A stretch of 64,000 nucleotides of DNA from Cololabis saira (taxonomy: Eukaryota; Chordata; Actinopteri; Beloniformes; Belonidae). Shown piece by piece: positions 45,740 through 56,850 of this stretch (the stretch's first letter is position 1; each line of letters starts with the position of its first letter). The notes beneath the pieces were generated by a model that ran no database searches, was not told where the DNA came from, and saw only the letters and a program-made list of their open reading frames with translations. The position numbers were made by a program, and so were the translations under genes. The DNA lies in NCBI RefSeq assembly GCF_033807715.1, contig NC_084599.1, positions 32,712,160-32,776,159 of the forward strand, in the 5' to 3' direction.

Positions 45740-48250
45740 GTATGGACTAGTTAGACATGGACTTGGTCGTAATCATGGTCGTAGATGCCATTCCCCTCCT
45801 CAAAAATCTGGTCAACAGCGCTTATAAACCCTGCAGAACCAGACTGAGGAGGAGCATCCATCTCCTCCACCAGTTTGGGTCTGAGATGAAATCTGGACTC
45901 GGGGAAGAAACAGATTCATGCATTATTATGTATCATCATACAGAGTTTGAACCCATCCCAACTCCCAAATGTAATATTGCAAAATAGAGGCTTCAGAACA
46001 ATGTACTGTACCTCCTCTGCAACAGTCCTGTACAGGTAAAAGTCTTTGTATATCATGTATTACATGCACAGTACAGTAGACGGAAAACATTTAAGTACCC
46101 CGCTTATTGATAACATTAGTGCCGCGGCTGCCGGCAGCAGACCGTAGCTCTCAAAGGCCCTTGACTCTCAGATAAATTGACTATCATAAGCAGTGACATG
46201 GTGCTCTGGCATTCTCGTCACACATCATTCTCTTCCCTGCGAGTTTTACTTATTTTTTCCATGGATGGATTTTGATAGAATCCTTTGCATTCACATTTCC
46301 ACCTGCCATTGTGCCGCCCCCTCCCCCCCCCCCGTTTGCCTTTCCCCTCAAAGACAAAACACACACAATATGCAACCTGTAGGTGACTCTCAAGGACAAG
46401 AGGGCTGCTGATTCTTTATGTAGCACGCTGGAGGAGTTTAAAAGGAAAGGTGCTTTTTTTCTTTACAAAAAAAATCCTGAGCTGAATATCAATTCACCTC
46501 AAAAAGAAAACACAAAGACTCTTGGTTATGTTTGCTGGTACCTTGACACAAAAGCTTCAGCAGCTTTATCCAGCAACTTCCACACATGAGAGACACCTTT
46601 GCAGCTATCAGTTTAAGGCAAGCGCCATTAAGCTGATTCTTTTTCAGGTTGGTTTTTTTATCTGAATAGACAGGCCTCTTGAGATGTTATTTAAATAAAT
46701 AAACTCCATCATGTCTTTATGTCTTCTTGCTGCAGAGAGCACCAAAACAATGATGTTCACGTCTGCTTGTAGTTTAAATATAGTAATCTTACAGTCCATA
46801 CTTTCACAGTTAACACATGAGGGTAATTATTTTGAATCAAATGTGAGCGATAATATATAGTATATAGTCTCCAAATCCAGTAAATATACTGATTTAAATA
46901 ACACTTGACAAATGGATAAATGTTTCCCTCCTCTTCTCTCTGTTTTTGGTGCTCTGTGTTTTCTTCCATATCGTTTTTCATGTGCTTAGATGAATATGTT
47001 TATTACTACAGTGAGCCTTTTTACAATTTATATAGCTTGCCGTCATTTCATTTTAAGTCAGAAAATACACGCTACAATGCGTCGATCAATGCAAAAGGGG
47101 CACATTTGACGCTAGATCCACGCATTAATCGCGGGGTATTCGCCCGTAAACTGGGCTAGTAACTGCTGGGACCTTTATCGAAAGGTCAAACGGAGGCACA
47201 TAGATGCTGAAACACCAAGACACATCACTCCCTTTTGGCCAAATTGTAGACTATTTTCAAACGCTTTTGGGCAATTACATTTTTTTCAGAAAAATGAATC
47301 AGATAAACGTGTTTAAAATCGTTATCCCCCGTGATGTCTGAACATCTCAGGTGAAATGAGCTCTGTCACCAGTCCAAACAGTGACAATATCATGGCTGAT
47401 CTGGGGAACAGGCTGTACCTGATTTATCCAACTAGGGAATGCTGATATTTTTTGGAGAGGTGTGGGAGGGAGAGATATGAAACGACAGCGAGATGCAATC
47501 AAACAGTGGAGCTGAAAAATCTATCAGCCCTGAGATAGTCTGAGAGTTGAGGGTGCAGGCTTCATTTTACAGCATATGGGAGGAAAATTATAAAACTTAA
47601 TGGGCTTAAGTTCTTTAAGTCATTCTAGTCGGTACGGTCATGATGTTGCAGGAGACGTGTCAGTGAGAAAGATTGCGGTCATGAGGGCGCTAAGGGGCTG
47701 TATAAGTAGTGCTGCTTTTTTTTTTTTGTGCTTGTGACCGTAGTTACATTTACATCAGCATGATGTGATGCTTGATGACCTGAAGAAAATCCTCCAGGTG
47801 CCAGAAGCTGCCCCCTTATGGTCCATTTGAGTTGACACTCGTGTGTGCGCTGTTGGCTTTAGCGTCTCCATCTGCTTCCCACTCCATTTTTTTCATCCTT
47901 CTCTCTACTTAACTCGTTTGCTCTTCTGTGTGCCTTTAATTTCCAATATTCTCTTCCTTCCTTGGTTTGTTTTGCTTCATCCCTCCACAGATCCATGCAT
48001 TTTTCTTTCCTCACCTTCTTTTCGTACTTCCTTATTAATCGCATTAATCTTCTTTTTTTTTTTTTTTTTACTGATCTGGATTAAAGCACGTTGCTGCACT
48101 CAGGTCTTATTGTAAACAAGTAACTGTGTTCACGTTCTCATTCTAAACTGATTTATAAATCACAGGTACATTCTAACTTGGACAGAAGTGTGTTTATTTT
48201 CACCTGAAGTATAATCAGGAATTTGACATCTTAAGATAATAAACTGACAT
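45740..48250. other. Unassigned intergenic sequence
   Basis: About 2.5 kb with no recognisable gene, RNA gene or element end. A C-rich run near 46318-46333 and T runs near 47718 and 48050 are simple sequence. The block around 46130-46200 looks like single-copy DNA but cannot be assigned. Confidence 0.4.
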
Positions 48251-49092
48251 CAGGGGTGTCAAACTCATTTTGCTTGGCGGGCCGGATTTGACCAATTTTT
48301 TTCTCGCGGGCCGCACGCTCAAAATAACAAAAACGGTGCGAATTTTTTTTTTTTCAAATTTTTTTTTTTCAAAATTTTTTTTTTCAAATTTTTTTTTTTA
48401 CTATTATTATCTAATCCAATATCAGTTTAGTTAATTTTAAAGGAAATATGCACTTTGTTTACACTCACACTAATTATGTAAAATATATTTCTTCAGGATC
48501 TTTTCTTGAAATTTCTCGTTTTTTTTCAAATTATGTAAGATACTTTTCATATCATTTTACAAAGATAAACAGAAACAAGTATGTTTTTTTTATATTTGTT
48601 AGTGATTTAGAGATTTTTCCAGTACAATTAAGTGTATGTATTTAAAAAAAATTGGCGCGGATATTTACGCCAGTGTGCCGAAAAAGTCAGCACTTCTCTT
48701 TTAACTGTTTTACTTTGTCACAATCCTCGTATTCAAAACTGAAATTCTCAGAATAAATATCTTCTATCATCTTTTTTAGCATTGATATCTTTCCTGCGAA
48801 AATACATAATAGTAGTCAGTTAATAAAAATAAACAACCGTCTAAAAGGAAATAAAATCAGCAAATGCATTCTATAAACTAAAAAAATGTCGAAAACTGCT
48901 CTCTTTGTGGAATAACGATGGATTTGTAGAAGAAATATATTATCGGATATGCTGCGATTCATGGCAATTATTTATGCCTTCCTTTTTAGTAAATTAACAT
49001 TTCGTTTTTTTGCGTTGGAAACTTCTCGCAGGCCGCATTAAAATCTCTCTCGGGCCGCATGCGGCCCACGGGCCGCACATTTGACACCCCTG
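48251..49092. mobile_element. hAT-like element, CAGGGGTGTCAAACTC family
   Basis: The ends are CAGGGGTGTCAAACTC and, on the other strand, CAGGGGTGTCAAATGTG. Subterminal GGGCCGGATTTG and GGCCGCATGCGGCC blocks are typical of this widespread vertebrate family. The interior is A/T-rich with repeated TTTTTTTTTCAAA motifs (48340-48400). The adjoining 8-bp flanks, ACTGACAT and TCTTAAAC, do not match, so the target duplication has decayed or an end was rearranged. Confidence 0.8.
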
Positions 49093-49654
49093 TCTTAAAC
49101 CCTTCACATTAGAGAACACAACATTTTGCTTTGTGACCAATGAACAACTGCAGAAAACAGAAATGCAATGAATTCAAGTAGTCAATGGAGATCAACCCCA
49201 AGCAGCATGTGTATGTGGACCCCAGAGAAGCCAAAAGAGAGACGCAAAGTGGCTCACATGTGAGTTTTTCCACAGGGTCCAAGGTGGCCTTCCCTGTTTG
49301 CCCATATGGACTCTGAAAGGGGGATCTGTCTGTTTTATAGGTTGGGCCCAACTGGGTAATTTTCTAAATGTGGGGCATATGTTAATGAAATATGACTCAC
49401 ATTGACGGTGACCACGTACTACACCCGTACTCCTCATGGGCCCACTGTATTTGGCCCACAAAGACTTTCCATTTGGGGCCCATAATACTGAAACCATAAG
49501 GGACCGATGCCATTTGACCATTGCAAGCCCACTCGCTACTCAAGTAGCGCACTTTTAATCTAAACTGGGTATGACCTTATATATTTATCTTTTTTCTACA
49601 TTATGGAAAAATAAATCTATTATTCTGTGTATTTGTCACTTAAATTAATATATT
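49093..49654. other. Unassigned intergenic sequence
   Basis: The block 49200-49530 has an unusual proline/glycine-type composition with frequent GGGCCC-like words, suggesting an old repeat, but it has no end motif I can recognise. Confidence 0.35.
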
Positions 49655-50081
49655 TAGAGGTGGGCTTGGGTCTGGAGGACCCCGGTTCAGGTCTCCGGTC
49701 GGTAACCGAGGTGAACCGCTATGGGCCCCTGAGCAGAGGTGTCAAGTAACCAAGTACAAATACTTTGTTACCTTACTTAAGTAGAAATTTTGGTTATCTA
49801 TACTTCACTGGAGTAATTATTTTTCAGACGACTTTTTACTTTTACTCCTTACATTTTCACACAATTATCTGTACTTTTTACTCCTTACATTTTAAAAACA
49901 GCCTCGTTACTCTATTTAATTTCGGCCTTTAAAAAAAAACTATCCAATTAAATTGCTCCATCCGGATAGAGTGAATTTGGTTGTGGTTGTGGCACAGATG
50001 TTCTTGTCCAGTTTTGTTCTTACATCCGTTCCCTCAGATTCGTGCAACTAAACTTGGATGTACATTCCAATAAAGGTTAGG

Positions 50082-51262
50082 GGCAGTGGACACGATGGGA
50101 CAATGTGGAGAGGAAGAAGATCAGCTGGAAGGAAATGTGGGCCATGGAGGCAAGGAATTTGAGCTTCATAATCAGAGCTACTTATGACGTGACTTCCAAC
50201 GCCAGCTAATCTTCACCAGTGAAGACCCAGGGTGTGCCCTGTGTTCCACGCCAGCCACCCTCAGGCACATTCTCTCAGGGTGCAAAACCAGTCTCGCCCA
50301 AGGACGCTACACGTGGCGTCACAACCAAGTCCTGAAGATCTTGGCATCTACCCTGGAGGACAAACGAGCTGCCACCAACTCCCTATCGACATCAGCACCC
50401 AAACACCATCAGACAACTACCTTTGTCCGTGAGGGGGCAAAGGTTACCAGGAGCTACTCGACACCATCTGAGCGAGGCCAGCTACGGTTGGCCCGCGACT
50501 GGAAGATGCTGGCTGATGTTGGCCGACAGCTGGTGTTTCCCACAAAGATTGCTACAACCACCCTGAGACCTGACTTGGTTCTCTGGTCCCCCTCACAAAA
50601 AAAGGTGTACATCGTTGAGCTAACGGTACCCTGGGAGGACGCAGTGGATGAGGCTTATGAGCGAAAACATCTACGCTATGCTGATCTCGCTGCTGAAACA
50701 CAACATCGTGGCTGGAACACCGAAGTCCGCCCAGTGGAGGTGGGGTGCAGAGGGTTTGTAGCAAAATCTACCACCAGACTGTTTGCAGACCTGGGAATCA
50801 GAGGCCAAAGCCTGCGCTCAGCCATCAAAGCTGCATCGGAAGCAGCCGAAAGAAGCAGCCAGTGGCTGTTTATGAGGAGGAAAGATCCAAGCTGGGCCCC
50901 AAAGTAGCCAACCAGAAGGTATGCGGTCAGCCTAGGCCTGACTCAGGGAAAAGGACGCCCCTGCCATGCAGAGTCCCTTGAGATGTCAGTCACTCTCAGG
51001 GCGAGTTTGGATTGACGCAAGTTTAGGGCTGATCACCCTGAGCTGGCCACCTCTGGAGAGGGTGTATAGTCTGGCCGAAACACCCCATGACCTGGAGGAA
51101 CACTACTGACGATGAGTCCTAAATTAAAACCTCACCCCACCCCCCCACCCCCCCTCCCTTGCAACATTCACTCACCATCAACACGACACACACACACACA
51201 CTCTCACGCCTGTGCCTGCACAAAGGAATTTTACATTTACTTTTCCTGTGTTTCATGAAATA
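50082..51262 (+). mobile_element. 5'-truncated non-LTR retrotransposon carrying a restriction-like endonuclease
   Basis: The limits are set by comparison with the empty site in the related hAT copy, where AAAGGTTAGG continues directly into ATAAATGATAAC (36719-36740). A short TAGG is present on both sides of the insert (50078-50081 and 51263-51266). The coding end is on the plus strand (next entry), followed by about 350 bases of 3' UTR that include a C-rich run (51132-51157) and a short (CA)n (51184-51201). It ends without a long poly(A). Confidence 0.82.
50083..50907 (+). pseudogene. Retrotransposon ORF C-terminus: CCHC zinc knuckle and PD-(D/E)XK-type endonuclease
   Basis: The reading starts in one frame (QWTRWDNV ... 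SFIIRATYDV, 50083-50190). After one frameshift near 50190 it stays open for 239 codons to a stop at 50905-50907. A zinc knuckle CALCSTPATLRHILSGC (C-x2-C-x7-H-x4-C) lies at 50233-50283. The endonuclease core follows: RPDLVLWSPS (Pro-Asp at 50569-50574), then VYIVELTVPWED with Glu at 50617-50619, giving PD-x14-E. Next come RKHLRYADLA and EVGCRGFVAKS. CCHC then PD-(D/E)XK is the C-terminal order of R2/NeSL/Hero-type LINEs, whose endonuclease nicks the target for reverse transcription. The RT domain is missing, so the copy cannot move. The clade within the endonuclease-bearing LINEs is undecided. Confidence 0.75.
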
Positions 51263-51735
51263 TAGGATAAAAGATAACATGCCTCTGAAGTTTGACTTTT
51301 TGCACCATTACAATACTTATAGGCAACTAGTCATCATATCTTCTGCTCTCTGAAACACATGTTAATGCTCAATAATACACATATGTGGTTCTTTAATATA
51401 TTTGTATTATACTAAGATGCATTCATTTTCAAAGGCGTTTGTCCTTAATGGCTTTTTTCCCCCTTACATTACTTTTACTTTTATACTTTAAGTAGTTTGG
51501 AAACCAGTACTTTTATACTTTTACTCGAGTAAAAAACTTGAGATGATACTTCAACTTCTACAGGAGTATGTTTAAACTCTAGTATCTATTATTCTACCTG
51601 AGTAATGAATGTGAATACTTTTGACACCTCTGTCCCTGAGCAAGGCCCTTAACTGCTCCCTGACTCTGGGTGCCAGAAAAATGGCAGCCCACTGCTCTTC
51701 ATGTAACTCGTGATGGGTTAAAAGAAGAGGACTCA

Positions 51736-54700
51736 ATTTGGTATGATTTAATAAAGTTAATTTTGTCCATGGCTTTACAATTGAACCTACCTATTCTTTT
51801 CAAAAAATATTTAGGTTTTTTAGATAGGTATTTAAAAAAACCTAAATATTCCTTTTGGTATGTTTCGTGAGACATGCTGACAAATAAAGATGATTATTAT
51901 AGAATGATTTACGGTAGCACTGCTGTCATCCTGCATGCACTCATCGGATTGCAGTGCAGCAGATGTTGGTCGATGTGTTCAAAGTGAATGTGTAAAATGA
52001 AATTAATAGCTTATGACAGGTTGTTTATGACTTTTCGAAACAAAGACCAATGATACATATACAGCAGTGTATTTAATCTCAGCTTTATTAGCTTTCCGAT
52101 CTTTTGCTGTTGTTGGGAATTTCATGCAGTCATGGATATGTAATTCTCCAGGATAATACTTTGAAATCAACTCTAAGTTTTGGCAGACAAACAAAGCACC
52201 CTGTGGACATTGGAGGACCATGGAGACGTGAGTTTAATGACGCGTGGTTTCAGGCCACATCAGTGTCAGACGGGTGATCCCTGAGGAGGATGCTGCTGTT
52301 CTATCTCTGAATGAATTTAACCTCCCTTAGCAATTATATCTCATCATGAGTCTGAAGTCTGCAGAGGGAGCAGTTGTAGTCATCTGAAATGCTTTGTGTC
52401 CTGCCCCGAGTATTGATTTTTGTCTGTTTCAGGGTCAGGTTAATGAGAACTTTTAAATAATGCAGAAACAGCACAACTGCGTACACAAAAAGGCCCATCT
52501 GATACGAGTTTCGTCTATAAATGCCCCTTTCATTTTTCTTTTTCTTCCTTTCTCCTTCTCATTATCAATCTGTCCTTTTATCTTGACTTTTTCAGACAAC
52601 CTCCCAGAACCGTGAAGATGAAAGTTTAGAAGGGGTGCTCCCTGCGACACTCCCCATCCTTGCAGTCTAACCACGTCTGATCCATTGTCTTTCTGGCTGC
52701 GACGAGAGTCAAAGGCGGCTTCTGCTCCGAGATGAGACACTCTTGCTGCAATATCACGAGAGCAAGAGCCACCCAATTTAGCTGCTCCCTCCACCCTCCA
52801 TATCAGATTGGAAGCATTTTCCACATGTTTATTTGCTCCTGCGTCTTTCTTATTGTCTAAGTGCATCTCCCTGAAGGTGTGGAAAGCAATATCCCCCTGT
52901 GATGCAAACCAAAACAGTATTTATTGCGCAATTAAGGTGGCGTAATGAGCCTCCAGGTTTTTTATTTTTTCAAAGATGGTTTTTCACAAGCAGAAATATA
53001 TTTGAACGAGTTTCATTGATTTAAAATTAACAAAAATCTCTAGTTTACCTTGCACATTTCCTTCCTTCAGAGATGCATCCATCTCTGAGTCCGCTTAGAT
53101 AAATACTGCAGATATTCCAATAAAAATAGATTACGCAGCTAAATATACAACATGGTCTCCACAGCATTAATAAACAGACTTTGCTTAAAATAGCAAAAGG
53201 CAAATTTGTCAGTTCTCGTTATGAGTTATTTGTAAGTAAGAAACTGTGAATTTTGCTTACAGTGGAGGTGCTGTGCTCCCAGAGGCCACTGGCAGACGCT
53301 TTGCAATGCAAATCACATCATTATGACAAAATATGAGATTATTCTTCAATGTCTGTTGGCACGTCGCAGCTCCATGAAATGGCCCCTAATGCAGTTTGAT
53401 TCCAGCAGGGTGGAAAACTAGGCAAATATGAGGAATCTAATGAAAGTAATCACTGTGTGTAGAATGAGTGAACTCTGTAAAAGAAATTCTAAAATATAAA
53501 AGTTTCATGCCGTGTTTCTCCTTTTCTGAAAGGGTCTTCAGATACTAATTAAAGATAATCACTTGATATTTTGCTTGAGATTTCTTTTGACAAGAAGCAG
53601 AAAGTGAGAAGCTGTGGAGTTGAGACGGTGCTAATTGAGAGCTCGCGTTCTGCATTTCTGCGTTTGATCATCGTACGTACATTGAAACACGGTTGAGGTT
53701 GAGCTCATCTCCAGAAGCTGCACTTCTACCTACACCGGGTGCTTCTTTAAGCTTGTAAAATACCCCATCTCACCGCGGCCGCTCTCTGCTGACTGCTTGC
53801 GACAGCAGGGGGGGAACCTATGGAGAAGAGTCGCTGGAGGTACATTATAGACGCTTTCACACTTGACTGTGTCTTCTATTAAATCTGCTCATGAATCAAA
53901 TTAGCTTTCTTTCTCAGCCTGTCACTTTTTTTTTTTTTTTTTTTAAAGCTCCCCGAAAGTGCTACAGCCCCATACTGTAAGCCTGATAAGCGGCATCAGA
54001 AAATGATTAAATATATGGAGTCCCATATAAATGGGATAAATACACTGGCGCCAACAGTTGTGTTTGGAAAATGGTGAAGCCTAATCAGAATCTAATGGCT
54101 GCCGAAGAACTCATTAGCATACAGAAATGGTGCTTCGCCACTTATCCTTGTCCTAATTGTTGATTTCTCTGACTGGATGGCTGCCTTCCCTGGGTAATGA
54201 TGCCATCCCAGCCTCCATATGGAAAAAGTCAGTGTGAGATAGCTGGGAACGGAGAGGTGAGACGCAGATAGAAGGCACCGAGCAAAATGAACGATGAGCT
54301 ATCCAGTCACCCCCCCCCCCTCCCCATCATCGCTCTTCTGACAGCTGAAAAACAGAGCATCCTGACTATAGTGTTTGAACCAAAGATGGGCAGAAAATAT
54401 GGAATAAATATGATGTAAGACATAGAGCACTGGACATGAAAGGACTTTACTTTGAGGTTAACTACAGAGAAGTCTCGACCACAGAAGCCAGGGATCTTAG
54501 AACTTTCATCAAAAAAAGATTTTTTGAATGTGATAGGTGTCTGAAAAGTCTAAAATATACAACACATAAAGAGAGAGACTAAAACTTTGATGTATTTTTC
54601 ACACTTTTTTGGTGTAAGGTTGCTCCCTATGGCACGTCTCATTATCAGTTTCTTTGACAAAACAGAAGTATTCAAGGTCAGAGTCCAAACTAACTTTAAA

Positions 54701-54955
54701 TTTCAATCCCTTTTTTTCCACAAGGTCTTAATGAAATGTCTCTGATGATCTTTTGCCAAAAATACAATAGAACAACAGTACAAGAGCATTTTTATTTCTT
54801 TGTCTTTACACCTCCATTCGTTGCAGCTGGTTTTGGTGTGTGGCATTGTCAACTAAACTCCATTCCACTTAGCTCCTCAGCAAGGTTTGTGTCTTTTGAA
54901 ACTGTTTGCACAATTTGGTGGTTCTGTACAATCTTAAATCTGCACAAAAATTACA
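51736..54955. other. Mostly repeat-free intergenic stretch
   Basis: About 3.2 kb without element ends, coding exons or RNA genes that I recognise, apart from a T run at 53929-53944 and a C run near 54310. The part from about 53980 to 54250 (GATAAGCGGCATCAGAAAAT through GGTAATGATGCCATCCCAGC) has the even composition and TAAT/ATTA words often seen in conserved non-coding DNA. That is only an impression. Confidence 0.4.
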
Positions 54956-54963
54956 ATCACCAA

Positions 54964-55601
54964 CAGAGCTGCCTGGGAGATTTGCGAGGCCCTGTGCGAA
55001 ATTGCCGGGGGGGGGGGGGGGCCCTCGCGCGTGAGCGAAAATTTTTGGATTTTTCGGGTCTGATCCGGTGTCTATATGCGCAATTTTAACTCTCCAATTA
55101 GGAAAATACTGGATACCTTCCCCTGCCTCATCATCATCTCTTGCCTCGACGGGGGTCCCACAGCTGCTTGAGACCCGGTCGGATCGGTGATTTTTGTAAC
55201 AAATTTATCAAACGAGCCTTTCAGAGAGGCATTAAACTCTTCCATTTTCTTTAGTTTTTTTTCTTTTTTCATTCCCTGATGGAAATTTCCTGAATCTGTC
55301 TCGTTCTCTCAACATTGTGTGACAGTTTGTTCCAACTCCACCCGTCTGGATCAGAGCAGCTTGTGTCTGCGCTTGGTCTGATCAGTTGTATTGAACAACA
55401 GACACGCGCATCATTGCACATATATTTATTGATATGCACAGACTAGTACACGTTTAGGTCTGTAATGGAACGTGACTGTTTATATTTATAAGGGAAAAAA
55501 GGAGAGAAAAAAAACGGGAAAAAAAAAAAATGAAATTTCTTTCCTGTGGGGTGTTTTACTGTATGAGAGAACAGCACCTTGCCTGAGCGCTATCACTCCT
55601 G
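54964..55601. mobile_element. hAT element with ZMYM1-like 5' exon, copy 1
   Basis: The left end CAGAGCTGCCTGGGAGATTTG matches the left end of the copy at 60287. The interior aligns with that copy for about 550 bases: TGTCTATATGCGCAATTTTA, then CCTTCCCCTGCCTCATCATC, then the segment that encodes a Lys-rich N-terminus on the minus strand. The right end is degenerate. Flanks ATCACCAA (54956-54963) and CTCACCAA (55602-55609) match at 7 of 8 positions, which supports the limits. A G run lies at 55008-55020. Confidence 0.65.
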
Positions 55602-55879
55602 CTCACCAAACTGAATGAAATAAACCAGACAGTAATATTTCCACCCATACATTAGTTCATCACTTCCTGACCTCCAGATTTGGGTTAAAGCGACAGCAGC
55701 TCGAGTCGTAAGGCTCAGACCTCCCTCTCCTAGGTCACTTTGTCCAACTCATCCCAGGAAATACTAATCCAATCGAGAGACATAATCTCGTCCGAAGTAA
55801 AGTTCAGCTGAAATCAATTTAAAGTGAACTTCTCAACCTAACACTCCCACGCGGTTGGAAAGCAGGCTAAATCCTTTAT

Positions 55880-55940
55880 TTATTCAAATGTAAGGAGCTT
55901 TGGATAAAAGCGATGGCTAAATGTAAAGTAATAATAATAA
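55880..55940 (+). mobile_element. SINE/LINE 3' tail (AAT-tailed)
   Basis: AGGAGCTTTGGATAAAAGCG and ATGGCTAAATGTAAAGTAAT followed by AATAATAATAA form the common fish terminus that also occurs in inverse orientation in dmrt2b intron 2 (34719). Only the last 60 bases are recognisable. Confidence 0.65.
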
Positions 55941-56236
55941 ACATCCAGCTGGAGCAGAACTGGCCTGCACGTGTCTCGCAGATTCCTGCCCGGGCTTTGA
56001 CCAAGACGTACTGGAAGAAAACAACTCAGAGAACAAAAAAAGCACCACAGTAAACAATTGCTCCACCAAAACTGTGCATGTGAAAATGCGCCTGACCATG
56101 TTACATCTTCTCTACTCACCAGAGGGGTCTTTAAGTAGGGGTCCTGATGAAACAGGATATCACAGGACTGAAATAGAGGATTATTTTTATAAAATGAAAA
56201 TTCAGGACCATGCAGTAGCAGAAACATTATGTTTAA

Positions 56237-56846
56237 AGGAGCATGAGGCTCCTTTTAAGAAATGAGACTCTCTAGCGCCACCCTTCGCCACGACGGCCGT
56301 CGGGGGTACTGCAGCCAACAGTGAAGCCGGTGTCGTGCCAAAAAGTGATTGTCTGCCAGAATCTGATTTCTCCCCTGAAAATGGGTCTTTTTACCTGCCA
56401 AAAATTGATTGAAGGCCAAATACAATTAATGAAAGGCTGTTTCTACCTAAATATGATTTGATCTCATTCTTCAGCTTCATAATCTGAAAATCTGACGTTT
56501 TAGCGCTATCGTTCAACGGGCTGCTGTGTGCGCTGCTGTGGCCAGAAATCAGAAGAAATCCGATTCTGGCAGGCAATCACTTTTTGGCACAACACCGGCA
56601 CGGGAGAACGGGGAGAACGTGCATGCAGCGTCATGTGACGTCACATCCGCCGCCCATCGCGGGAAATTTGGAGTCCGAATTGCAGCACATTTTGCAGCAC
56701 ACAGCCTGTTCAAGGCAGCAGAGAGACAAACTAGAGGGCTCATTCTTTTTGGTTTGGAACACTTCATCTGACATTATTACTAGAAAACTTAAAACGTATA
56801 CGCATTTTTTTTCATAAATCATGCCTCAATCCTGCCTCATGCTCCT
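56237..56846. mobile_element. TTAA-target MITE, GGAGCATGAGG family, copy 2 (interrupted)
   Basis: Bounded by TTAA at 56233-56236 and 56847-56850, with ends AGGAGCATGAGGCTCC and, on the other strand, AGGAGCATGAGGCAGG. It aligns with the copy at 9961-10310 on both sides of a 264-bp insertion at CCGG. Confidence 0.87.
56331..56594. mobile_element. Ginger1-like MITE inserted at CCGG
   Basis: The termini are about 41-bp inverted repeats with three mismatches: left TGTCGTGCCAAAAAGTGATT and right, on the other strand, TGTTGTGCCAAAAAGTGATT. The element is flanked by CCGG at 56327-56330 and 56595-56598, while the uninterrupted host copy has a single CCGG at 10051-10054, proving a 4-bp duplication. 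TGTNR ends, 4-bp duplications and preference for CCGG are the reported hallmarks of Ginger1 DNA transposons. At 264 bp it has no coding capacity. An internal GCCAAAAATTGATTG word resembles the ends. Confidence 0.78.
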
Positions 56847-56850
56847 TTAA

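Larger units (their letters stand above)
49734..51632. mobile_element. Non-autonomous hAT element, CAGAGGTGTCAAG family, copy 2, interrupted
   Basis: The ends CAGAGGTGTCAAGTAAC and, on the other strand, CAGAGGTGTCAAAAGT are inverted repeats. Flanks CCCCTGAG (49726-49733) and TCCCTGAG (51633-51640) match at 7 of 8 positions. The two halves, 49734-50081 and 51267-51632, align closely with the uninterrupted copy at 36377-37087; 1.18 kb of unrelated retrotransposon sequence sits between them. Confidence 0.9.
49655..51735 (+). mobile_element. SINE-like unit split by a hAT insertion
   Basis: The left part, 49655-49733, contains GACCCCGGTTCAGGTCTCCG, which resembles a degenerate tRNA-type B box, and GAGGTGAACCGCTATGGGCC. 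The right part, 51633-51735, continues with CCTGAGCAAGGCCCTTAACT and GCAGCCCACTGCTCTTCATG. Joined across the hAT element, the two parts read as one common fish SINE-like repeat. The tRNA origin is an inference from the B-box-like word. Confidence 0.55.
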
